A DNA stretch of 64,000 nucleotides from Branchiostoma belcheri (taxonomy: Eukaryota > Chordata > Leptocardii > Amphioxiformes > Branchiostomatidae). Shown here piece after piece: positions 19,901 through 32,700 of the stretch. Location: contig NW_017804464.1 in NCBI RefSeq assembly GCF_001625305.1, forward strand, positions 5,103,269 to 5,167,268, read 5' to 3'. A program made the translations under genes and the position numbers. The notes beneath the pieces were generated by a model that worked only from the letters and a program-made list of their open reading frames with translations, was not told the DNA's origin and made no database searches. Each line of letters begins with the position of its first letter. Positions within the stretch are counted from its first letter, which is position 1.

Positions 19901-22900
19901 AAGCAGTTGATGGTTTTGTATTTGATATCATGGAATAGTTCCCAAATCAGCTATCTAGAATGATGTAAGATCAGGGGTTGAAACCCTTTTTTTGTTGTTC
20001 TGCAATGTTTTCTTCTGCGATTCAGAAATACTTTCTGCAAATACACGCTTGCAAGTCTGGACCTAAACCCATGGCATGTACAAAACTACTATAGTGTCAG
20101 TAGTAAACACAAAAGCTCTTAAACAATATAATTGCCAAAGCCACTGAACCCCTAGCCTGCTTTTTTTTCAGTCTGCAAAATTGCAGGTAGTGCTTAATTT
20201 TTCTTCTGCAATTATATTGCAAATGTCTCTGAAAAATGCAGACTGCAGATGGGTATTTATAACACTGATAATGACAATGACAATGAGCTTTTATTGCATA
20301 TTCACGCCCAACATGGGCCAAAAGTTAGATAGCTGAGGTACAAGGATAGAAGGAACACTTAGTTACAGGATCTCTTCTCTCTTTTTGAAACATGTATGAA
20401 CAAATTTACAATATTAGTTTTTCATTTACATTGTGTAGTGCTTGGATGTCATAATATGTTTTAACAGTTACTATTCTATTTTCCGTAAGTATGCATATTT
20501 CTGTCCTAATTGAACTAATAAAGGATTTCCGCATGTCAGTGTATAGCAATAATTCTAAAGCAAAATGTGCTTCATCTTCTACACAGTTATCGTTGAAAAT
20601 TATATATATTTTTAATGAAAGTTATTTATTGTTTAGTGATTCAGATGAGGAGGAAGACTTCTCAGCCGGTGCAGATGACTTTGTTCAGAGAGTACGTGAG
20701 CGCAGGCAGCAGCGCAGACTGGGACAGGTCCAACCAGCACAAGGGAACCTGGGCATCGAGTCCAGACTTCTCGCTTGTGCTACATTTGAACGATCCTACT
20801 GGTAAGAAGGTCTCCCGTGCTCTTATGCCGAGCGTAGGGTGGTGCTCATCTTCATTTCTGTAACCCTTGGGCGACACACAGTTGTGCAAGGCACTACAGC
20901 AGGGGGCTAGTCCGCTGGTAGTGCTGTGTGTTTGACCTCCCCACACTCTCATATGTGCTGAGTGCTAAGAAGAGAAAGACCATTTTTAAAGTCTTTTGTA
21001 TGACCCGGCTGGGGTTTGAACTCACAACCTCCCGGTTACAAAGCGAGCACTCTACCAATTGAGCTATAATTGCACCGGTAAGATACTGGTAAAATCCTAC
21101 TGGTGAGTAAAGTAGGGATTCCACTGTGACTGAAGCAAGAGAAACCGTTAAAGCCACATGCAATTATGTAGCATCAGGATGATACAGAATGTCAATTTTA
21201 TTTCTTTATAAGGCCACACCAATTTAATTTCTTAGTTAACGGATTTTTCTAGAAAAATAATGGAGCGGGCGGGCAAAAAAAAAATAAAAATAAAAACAGG
21301 CCTAGGCATCGTATTATGGCCCAAAATGGTACGATAGGAGCCATGAAGTCAACATACCAGGCTGGTTCAAAATTTAAACAATGAATTTGGATCTTTTAAT
21401 GATACCATTGCATTGAAAGATGGAATTACTGTAACAACTAGGATGAAAAGGTCTGTTTTCAACTGTTCAGGGCAAAATATGAGCATTTTGCAGTTGATTC
21501 TGATTTTTATTTTTATTTGCAAATCAGAAAAAAATGAAGCGGCGAATCCGTTAACCAAGAAATTAAATTGGTGTGTCCTAATCATTTATTTGATATATAT
21601 ATTATGTAAGATAAATATCCTTCCCCGTTGCATAGTGCCATACAGAGAGTGGAGAAAAAAGCACAATACGATTTTGTTCAAAAATATGTTTCACACAAGA
21701 CAAGAGGTTTTGTACTCTTTTTATTTCAGCAAAGGAGAGAAGGTAGTGCAGCTGCACCTGATTGCTGTGAGAAGAAGATATCGCAAGTGGGGCATGGGGA
21801 GGTATCTGCTTAAGGTAACACCAATTTTTAATCTATTATTTCTGTTTTGAAATCAAATCTTCAGCATCAAGCTGCATACACACATATTTTACAGTTACTG
21901 TATGACCAAGTCTTGTACATTTAACAAATACTCAAATAAGCTTGGATGTACAAATGTTTGGCGTATTGATTCAGACTAATGATTGAATAATTAAGAGCTA
22001 ACCTAAGATGCAAAACAGTACATACAATGGACAGTACATGTACATACAATGTACGATGTGTTAAGGTAAGACCATTTCTTAATCTATAAAGTTTAAATAG
22101 AAGACATATATATTAGACCTTAACCTTACCATGACGTTGGCTGCCTTCTGTAAGGCAACAAGTATTATGTACAAATAAGTATTATGTACATGTACTGTAC
22201 AAATTATGGAATAAACATCAGAAACATGTTAACATAGACACTATGAAAACAGATTTTAACCTCTGTAGTGTGTACACTGAGGTAATTACATACCAAATGC
22301 TTTACCTTTTTTCCAGCAAGTGAAACACCCCCCTATAGTGGGGACCTATGACTACCTCATTGTGCACGCTGACTCCTCCGCTACTGACTTCTTCGAGAGA
22401 TTCGGCTTTTCTGACGATGTTGTTCTCAACAGTAGATTCAAGTAGGTTCTGCCTAAAGAAAATTTATTAATGCGCTTAATAACTTTAATTGTTTGAAATT
22501 ACTGTATACTGAAGCACTCTAAAACTAGGTAACATTTGCAAAGCAAATGCGTAATGTTTACATTCGCATGTGGTCTGCTCTGTTAATTCATACTCAAATA
22601 CATTCATACATATGGTCAGACATGAGTATAAATCCCTCCTACTAAAAATTGCAACATTACGCAACCCGACACTAGGTGCCATGAAGAGAGACGTCAACAA
22701 ATCATGTCATTGGCCAGGTCAGAAGTCAGTGTTTGGAACAGAAGAAGAAGAGAAGAAGCAAAAACAATATGTTTACCGAAAATGATTTTAAATATAATAT
22801 TAACTATTCCTTGAATCTTTTATATGAACATTCAATTTGATTTAATATTCAATTCTTTAAAATTTGTTTCAGTGAATTCAACGACCAGTGGACCAACACT

Positions 22901-23736
22901 ACCATGATGTGTTACATCCCACCCTATGCAGGTAGTTTATTTCAAGTTAGAAAAAAATTATTTCTAATTTTATTGTTTGTTTAATTACTCTCTAATACCC
23001 ATATACATTTGGGTTGTATAACTCTTTTGTATTCTTTGTATTAAGCAGGGCTCGAAATTAATTTGGGAATAGGTGCACTAATGCACTCAACCTAAAAAAG
23101 TTGGTTGCACAAAGCACAAAAAATATTTTAGGTGCACCAAATTAGATAAAATAAGTAGAATTCCAGCAAAAACTAATATGTTTATATAAAAGAAAATATA
23201 CTATAACCAGGGACATAATACAAGAATAATGTCCTTCCTATAACAGTTTACAATGGTCGTATTATTTTTCTGACACTTAAGATGTATATGCTGTATACAT
23301 ATTGTAGAGCCCCTACACCCCAGAGCCCCCTACACCCCAAGCAATATGCTGTATACTACTATACTACCATACAGTCATTTAACATCTTTTCAGACATAAA
23401 CCTACAAATGTATTTGGGTGCAAATTGGGTGCACAGCTCCAAATTTGGTTGCACTAAGGTGCACATGCACCTAATATTTCGAGCCCTGTTTAAGACATAG
23501 TATTAGATATCACAAGTAGATTTAAGGTAGCAGACCTGTATGTGGGTGGTCCAAAATATGATCATGAATATAAATTACTAAAAAAAACTGTTCTACCTTT
23601 CTTTCTGCTTGCTCAAGAGGATTTTACACACTTCGGTAAATTTCTAAATATGTTTTCTGAGGAATTGATTTGTACAATAAATAACAGTTATAAGCATATT
23701 TACCTTCGCCAAGAAGGTTATGTTTTCAGGGGCGTT

Positions 23737-23780
<44 letters not shown>

Positions 23781-26700
23781 TGTCTGTAAACACGATAACT
23801 TGAGAAGGTCTTGATGGATTGTCTCGATACTTGGTAGGTGGGTAGGTCTTGATGAGACCTCAAAATGATTAGATTTTGGGCCACCTGGCGGCTTGTCATG
23901 GTACTGCAGCAAAACATCCGGTTTTGATATCTCATGATCCAGACATGCTAGGGTGACGAAATTTGGATGGTAGATAGCTCTTGTGCTGGGGGTGAAGTGA
24001 CATGAGTTTGAGCCCCCTAGTTGCTTGCTCTAGAACTGCAGGGGGGTTTAATGGACAAATGTTTCAAGGGGGATAACTCAAGAACCGATTGATGGATCAT
24101 CATGATTTTTGGTATGTAGGTAGCTTAAGTGATGCTTGACATAATGATATTACAATTATGACAAATATGGATGTAATTTGCATAATTAATGAGGAAATTC
24201 TATTTATCAGCTGCATTCCATAATAGGAAGTTCAAGCTTGTGACATATGTTATTAAGAATGAGAGAAACACAGGCAGATATGGATTATGCAAATGAAGAC
24301 TTAATTTGCATAATTAATGAGAAAATATTATAATTGCATAGTGGTAACTGTCTGGAATTTTATACTTGGGGTGTTTGAAAGTTAAGTTAAGGTGAACATA
24401 ATTAAACATAACTTATTCAAATAAGGGCCTCATTTGCATAATTTATGAGAAAATGTCATCATGGCATTCTTTGTTAAGATAAAACTGTCTTTTGGTGGAG
24501 AATATGATCAACAGATATAATTCATGCAATTGAGGATCCTATTTGCATAATTTTGGAGATTAATATATAATTTCTTATAATCATAAAAGCTAACATCATT
24601 TGGCGAAGGTATGAGATCGTGGAACTCTAGTAAGATATACTTTTGATATTAGATATTGTAGCGTAAAAACACCACATGATGATAAATTAGTGTACATATG
24701 TTGGCTGACATAACTGATATCTGGTTGTAGTCTTTTTTCTTCTTTATGATTTTTGTCAGGTCTGAATGGCATGTCTAGTGATCCGGAGTTGGACCTGAAG
24801 GCAATGGAGCTCGAAATCAGGAAACTGTTAGTATGATGATCCTGTTCTCCCCCTCTGTAGAGTGGTAGCATCTGAATGATTCCCATCTGTAGGTGTATGT
24901 TGATTTGGATGGAAGATTACATTGTGTGTATTATAGGTGAGATCTACAGTAATTATCAAATTGTGTGTATTATAGGTGAGATCTACAGCATTTATCAAAT
25001 GAAAGCATATGCTGTATTACCGGTAAATTCTCCCTTTAGCTACATGATAAAAAGTTTTAGAATAATAGTTTGTTGTAGAATGCAAAATTGCACCAATTTA
25101 GCTGAATATCCCTTACTCAAAATGTTTCAAAATTTGTATTATGGATGGTTTTATGAATTTTTTTTTTCAAAATTCCTTCTTCCAGGAGAGAGAAGAGTCT
25201 GGATGCGTACCAGTGCCAGATGACTTGTGTTATGAGGATAATGCATGAAATTGTTACACTACAAGCAAAGGTACGACCAGACATATTACATATACATGTA
25301 AGGCCACACCAATTTAATTTTTTGGTTCACGGATTCGCCCACTTCATGTTTTTCTGATTTGCAAAAAAAACAACAACAACAAACATTTCAGCCTATTGTC
25401 AGTTACTAACTGTCCTCACTCACAGCATTGATGTTTTTGAATTAGAGAGCAGACATCCAGTAATCCAAACTATAAGTTCCATGCCTAGAAGTGGTCAGTA
25501 GGCCTTGCACTGGCCAAATTTGTTCAAAACAGAATAGTTAATTAACTCATATTCTCTAACTTCCAGGTCAGTGCACAGGGAGATATCATCCACACACTAC
25601 AGGACAAGAATGACCAGTTACAGATGGACAAAGTGGCACAAGGTATGAATATGATTGTGTGATAATAAATAGGTGGCTTTTCATTAGATTGTGGCACAGC
25701 ACTGGGATCTGCCAGAGATTCGAACCCAGAACCTTAAGATTCTGAGTAAAAAACCCTTAGTACAAGGCCACTTTTGTACCTTTTGTCAGTTTGGATGGTA
25801 ACCGCACAGTGAAAGTGATCTCAAGCCAGTTTAGCTCACTGAAGAGCTAATCTTCCACTAGTCGTGACAGAGAAGACAGATGCTATGTACAGTATTTACA
25901 GGTTCATTGTACCGGGGAAATTCCCCTAGCTCTTTTTGACAAGCACAATGAACAGTGGACCACGGTTAACGTCCCGTCCGAAGGACTGCGACCCTAAACA
26001 GTAGCGTGCATGTCAGGTGAGCGACATCAGCCGGGATTTGAACTCCCAACCTCTTAGTCCAGAGGCAGGATCGCTACCCACTGGACTACGCACCCTACAA
26101 CCGCACAGTTTTGTTGTCATTCTTCAATTATCTTTGTTAGTAGTGACACATGCCATAAGGATAAAGTGACAGGTTCACAGACAATTACACCAATTCATGC
26201 TTGCCTCTTTTTTTCCTTCCTTTTTCTAGATAAGCGGTTTCTTGACTACAAGTTGGGCGTCATGAGAAACATGTACGGAGCTGAAAGTAAACAAGCGGAC
26301 AGCACAAACCAGAGCACAGGTATGGGGTAGTTTTGAATCTTTTTTTTTTCAGTCCTGTGTTCTGTTGTTAGATGAATATGCTGGTGTTGATGAAATAATG
26401 CTCTTAAATTTCTTGGAGTACTGTATCTATTTCAACTAAACCCCCTTGTTCATATTAAGCGTTGCAAATTGGATTCAGAGTTTAAACGCTCCAAGACACT
26501 TCCAGGAACCGGCTTGATCTCAAACCACCAGGAAATGGTTTGAGCCAGATTAAGTGCATCACAGTTCACTTTGTATATTGAGCCAGTCATGGGTTGTATA
26601 CATGTAGCCTGCCACGCCTTGCAGTTGGACACAATTTTAATGACTCACTCATTGCGTGGATTACATGTGAGGTATGTGATGTTACACGAAGTAAGATTTA

Positions 26701-29700
26701 GATGCTAGCACCCCTTGTACCCTTTGTATTAGTATACATGTAGTTCATGAATAGCAAGGCTCCAAAGGAATTAATGTATAGAGATTCCATCTCTTTCCCA
26801 TCTGGCCTGGATTGAGCAAACATACTTGTACATTACTAACCCTACTTGCATGTATATATAAAGCAGCTGAGAAATGCAGTGAATCTGTCTGGATATCCTG
26901 ACCAAACAACGTACAAAGCAACTTGTGACTTGCCTGATTCTGACTTGCAAGGCTTATATATAGTATGAACAGGGCCTGATCCAGTAGTCCGATTTCTGCT
27001 GTGATTTCAGGTGTTGAAGACACGTCAGGGTTGAACACGCTGGTGTCAGCTCTAGAGGAGGAGTTAGAGAAGATACAACATGCCCAGAACACAGGTGTCA
27101 CTGTCGGGGGGCAGGAGACAGTCAGCAAAGGTACGCATGGCTTGAAATACTAGGTGCATGTGCACCTTAGTGCACCCAAATTTGGAGCTGTGCACCCAAT
27201 TTTTATCTGTGAGTTCATTGGTGTAGGTATTTTTGTACATAATTATCAAATATATGACAGTATACAGGATAATTTTATACTTGGCACCTATATAAGTGTC
27301 AGAAAAACTTGTTTAAGATTTTGAAGTTAGTTTCCATATCAGATTCAAGCTCAGTAACATCTGTACTATAATAGTAATTAGGTTTTGTTTTATATGGTGC
27401 ACCCAAAAACTTTTTTGTGTAACTATTAAAATTTTTCAGGTTGGGTGCACCAGTGCACCTATTCCCAAAAATGAATTTTGAGCCCTGGTGCAGCAACTTC
27501 AGACATCACTCAGAAACCCTGTCACACTCTACTGTAGCACTATGTACCAGGGTTCTAGCCAGGATTTTACCTTTAAGTTTGTGTAAATTATAAATCTATG
27601 GTGAAGGAATGAACTGTCAATTGATCAGGACGGGGTTCTTGACCCTTTCACCTTGTGGAGCTAGAGTTTTTTACAAAGGGGGGAGGGGGATCCTACTAGT
27701 GAGACCAAGACCTCTACAGTTACAATTATAAGGTAAAGCTTGTCATCCAAGACCATTTTATAAATCGTATACAATTTTATCAAGATAATGATATTAATAG
27801 GTGTGCTGTCATCCACAATGTACATGACCTTTTGTGTATGTGTGCCTGCTCTCTTTTGACCCCAATGCACCAACTCCAGACAGCAAAAATGCTGTGTCTA
27901 AAAAAGAAGTGTAGAAAATAAATTAAGGCTTGTATTTCTAAAAGTTGGACAGTAGTAAGGTAATGCTACAATGTCCTCCCTACAGTATGGATGGCAGACG
28001 CCATTGAACAAGCTATCAGCGATATCAACCGCCAAATCTCCACGCTGAAAACGACGGTGTGGCTGGTGTCGCAAACCCCTCCGAGCTCGGGCGACCCCGG
28101 TCGCGTGATCCAGGATCTACAGGAGCTAGTCGCGTCCAATCAGCAGTTCTTAAACAACCTGGAGCAGGCCGCCCTCAGTGGAACACAGGTGTCAGACATG
28201 CCTCAGGAGCAGGGGACTGTGCAACAGCGCCACCTACATGTATCTCCTGCAGTACCGCCTGCTGCCTCGAAAGCAGCACATGGCAGCAAGCCGTTAACAC
28301 AACTTACAACAAGCACAGAAATCAGGGGAAAAAAGGGCTCTACATTCATTTCAAATAGCATAAACACTAGGATACCTATGAAAGGTAATGGAAAAAAACA
28401 CAATGTACAAGAAGCCACTTTGTATTACTAGCAAAGTTACTGATTTTACCCTTTTTTTTACCATAATAGGTTGCCAGATATGAATTCACATTCAATTTGT
28501 AACATTTTTTTTCTGTTTCTTGCACTTGTTTGTCTGGAGATGGTGCACTGGGGTTAACTTGTCCACTATTTTGTAAATAGTTCAATTTATACACCACCAG
28601 TACAAATGTACATGTACTAATTGTATTGTTAGTTGTGTATGCAGAATTGAATGCATTTTGTTGTCCCTCTATGTAACGTTACATGTAATGCCAAAGGTTG
28701 TATAAAATATTGTTTTATTTATTTATTTTATTTGTTTATTTATTTAACCAGGATATACATGTCGCCTATTGGCGTTTTTCAAAGATTCCTGGGAGGATAA
28801 CCCCAACAAAGCTACATGACATTATAATTATAACAAAAGATTAAAGATGAACTAACAAAGGTCAACTATAAAATAGATAAACTTATCGTGAACAAGACGA
28901 AATCGTAAGTAACTCATCAACAATCAAATGAAATAAGGTAACATAGAAGTAATAATAATCGTTCAGATATCAAATCATAATGGTAGATAATCAAAAGGTA
29001 TGTCAACTTAAAAGTAAATAACTAAAAGTGGAGTTTGCATATCAATGGAATCTGCCTAATTTTTTTTCTTTCAGAAACAGAGGACTTTCTGTCCCAGCTG
29101 GCACATACAGCGGAATGGTGGCAGATTGCTGAGGACTTCCGATCAGGAATGAAGAAAGATTCTGATATAGAGGGCACAGTGGAGGTCACAAATATAACAC
29201 CGGTAAGAACTTCTAACAACTTTTTGTGTTCTTTTCAACATGGAACATGTAGTTTGTAACATTACAGCATCAGTATAGCGTTACCACTAGAACAATTTAT
29301 AAACCACATATTCAAAAAAATTCATTCTCTATTTGTTGTCAAATTCAACCCATAGTAATTTAGTTAACATTGAGTATAAAATGCCCCGATACCTCAAAAC
29401 ACAGTGAATAACATTAACATCAACAGGATCATTCCAATGCCTTCCTGTCCTATGCAAATGAGGTTTAGACCCCTGTTTTCGCAATGCATTCTGGGGATGG
29501 GAAACTCGTGAATTTGTGTCAGGTTTTTCCACATACTGTAGGTGCATTCAGGTACACTGACAAGAAGTTGAAATATGCTGTACACCACAATGTACACTTA
29601 AGCTTACATAGCATGTTACATAACAAAATATGCATGGGTGCACAGCTCCAATTTTGTGTTAGCCTGGGTGCCAGACTGTTTCCAGGGCCTACATAGGCCA

Positions 29701-32700
29701 GTTCCTAAACTCCAGGGCCAATATGCCATTCCTGACATCTGAGAGGGGTGAAGGAGGCTATTTACATGCAGGGCCCATCACCCTTCACTAAAACGCGACG
29801 GGAGCCGACATCGTCTACCAGATACCTTTGACCCAGTGTTGACGTCACACTTCAAAGAAGCCACGTGACAAGTCTCACTGGGTCAGTCTACTGAGGAAGA
29901 CCAGAGTGACTGGTCAAAAGCTCTAGGTGAGAGAATTTTTTGTGTTGGACCAAAAGTTTTAACTTTAATCAAATCCTCATCTTGACTTGCATCTGCAGGC
30001 AGATCTGACCCCCTCAGCCCTGGAGAGTTTCCACACCTGGAGACAGAAGTTACAGGACCCCAGCCTGTGTATGAAGCTGTACTTCTGTGGGGGACTGGAA
30101 CATCCCACATCCAGGATGAAAGAACTCATCAAGTACGGCTTCACTGAACAGGGTGGGTGGATGGTACATATTTATGTTTACCAAAGGAAAACATATTCAG
30201 TTAACATTGTTTTTGCTGCGTTTCCTCCTCTTCCATTCCAAACACTGACCTCTGACCTGGTCAATGACCTGATTTGTTGAATGTCTCTCACAATAATAAC
30301 TGGTGTTGGGTTACATCATGTTGCAAGTTTATAGTAGGAGGGATTTATACTCCTGTCTGACCATAATATTGTATATATGACTGTATTTGAGTAAGAATTC
30401 ATAGAGCAGACCATATGCGAAGGTTAAAATTATGCATTTGCTTTGCGAATGTTAATTTCTAGTTTTCTTCACTGTGTTTTATGTAGTTATTTGAATACAG
30501 TAGACTGACAGGAAGACTGACAGGAATTTAATTCAAAGTTAAATTGGAGGTTAAAATGAACATTTTTTCCGATCCAAAGCTTGGTACTGATTGTCTTCTG
30601 AGTTGAGTAAGAAAATTGACTTATATAAGTAGTGCCCCAAGGACAGAACATTAGGGTCTGCAAGGGATGGACATGTGATTCACACTATTGACATCTTCAT
30701 AATAATTGTGCTAAAAAATTAACATTTCATTTAACTTGACATTGTTATTTCATCATTTGGTGGCAGATTTCAGTCATGGGACTTTTGGAGTTGGCCTGTA
30801 CTTCTCTAAACACCCGTCCAAGGCGGCAAACTTCTGTCCAGTAAGTGTTGCATTTCACAAATCCTCACATGTCATGCCTGCTGCTTACATGTATGTATGT
30901 CCCTTGCATAATGGAGCACGTCGACAGAACGTACTGCACCTGCGTAAACCCGTAATGTATTGTACATAGCACTTCGGCAGAACGTCTCGTATAAGGTTGT
31001 ATTAGCGCATGTAAGGTTAACATCCCATCTGTAGTTTCCAAATGTTATGTCAAAAAAAATATTTTTCTGCAACAACAGGCAAAATTCTGATGCAACGGTG
31101 ACCAAAAATCCACCGAAAATCGTAAAAAGTCAGGGTTTTGTGCAGGTGCAGTGCGTTCTGCCGACATGTTGCATATTGGCACATAAGCATTCTGTGCTTC
31201 TTGCTGCTTTAGCACTGGCCAACCAATCAAGTTGTTACTTATGTTCAAGAGACAACGTGATTGGTTGGTTACTTTCCCTCCAAGATCACGAAGGGGAAGT
31301 CTGATTGGTTGAAAGTTGGTTAGCGCTAACAAAGCAAGAGGGACAGATCACAAGCCGGTACACCAGAGTCGCATATATAAAAGCGACAGGTCTGTTATGA
31401 CGGATAACTAAACACAGAAATTGTTGGTAGCTTGATTCTTTTCTTTTCTATTTTTAAAGATTGTTCTAACAAGATTCTTTTCTCGTGTCAATCCTTCTTC
31501 TCTTTTTTTGTTATGTCCAGCTGGGAAAGATTCTGTTGGCAGAAGTGGTACTTGGGAAGACAGAGTCTGTAGTGAAGAAAAACCACACAAGGTGAGGTCC
31601 TGTCAAGTTAGAACTGGAGTTTGGCTGTTTATACCTGAGCATTAGGTCCATTTGCTCCATGTCCTCTGTCATAAAGGTCTAGTGAATAACTCTGTTGTTT
31701 TCTGCACTAGCTTTCGTAGTGATCAAACAATACTAAAATGATTGCTGTCTGATATTTACACACAGACACTATACTGTCCTTGTGCTGAATTACAGTTACA
31801 CTAACACTAACACTCACTGCTGTCCTTGGTGCTCAATGAAGTTAAGAGTAACACTGCTGTCCTTGGTGCTGAATGAAGTTAAGAGTAACACTGCTGTCCT
31901 TGGTGCTGAATGAAATTTACACTAACACTGCTGTCCTTGATGCTGAATGAAGTTAAGAATAACACTGTTGTCCTTGGTGCTGAATGAAGTTAAGAGTAAC
32001 ACTGCTGTCCTTGGTGCTGAATGACATTCACACCAACACTGCTGTCCTTGATGCTGAATGAAGTTAAGAGTAACACTGTTGTCCTTGGTGCTGAATGACA
32101 TTCACACTAACATTGCTGTCCTTGGTGCTGAATGACATTCACACTAACACTGCTGTCCTTGGTGCTGAATGACATTCACACTAACACTGCTGTCCTTGGT
32201 GCTGAATGACATTCACACTAACACTGCTGTCCTTGGTGCCGAATGGTACTCACACTAACACTGCTGTCCCCGGTGCGGAATTCCTTGGTGCTTGATGACA
32301 GGTGCTGTACCTATCCTACTGTTGAGTCACACAATGTTTCTTATTTTCAGGAGAACACCACCACATGGCTTTGATTCTGTTGTGGTAAGTTACCCCCGCT
32401 AAATTTGTTGTAAAAATTCATTCCATAGTGCATTGCAGCGGTAATTTTTTTTCAGTTTGCACGAACAAAATCTTAAAGTTTAACATAAAGCATAAAGAGA
32501 AATTTCAACTCTTCTTGCATTAGTTTTACTCATTATCTTTACCTTGTCTGGTTCCAGACACCAGGACGCCTGCTGCCCTCTCCATCTGGTGTTTCCATGG
32601 TTACAAACCAGGAGTACCTGGTGTTCCATCCCGACCAGGCAGTACCCGTCTGTCTGATTGAGTACCAGATCGTGGGGCAGTCAGAGACCAACGGACACAA

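Noticed and set aside
21007-21075. tRNA gene on the minus strand
   Set aside because: It has A- and B-box-like sequence, but the anticodon stem does not pair well and it is joined to a SINE body with target-site duplication.
21413-21850. 145-residue open frame near the GNAT exon
   Set aside because: Its first half is MITE sequence. Only 21730-21814, in a frame set by the acceptor at 21728-21729, is a real exon.
26040-26098. tRNA gene on the minus strand
   Set aside because: It is the head of a SINE with three copies in the window, not a stand-alone tRNA.
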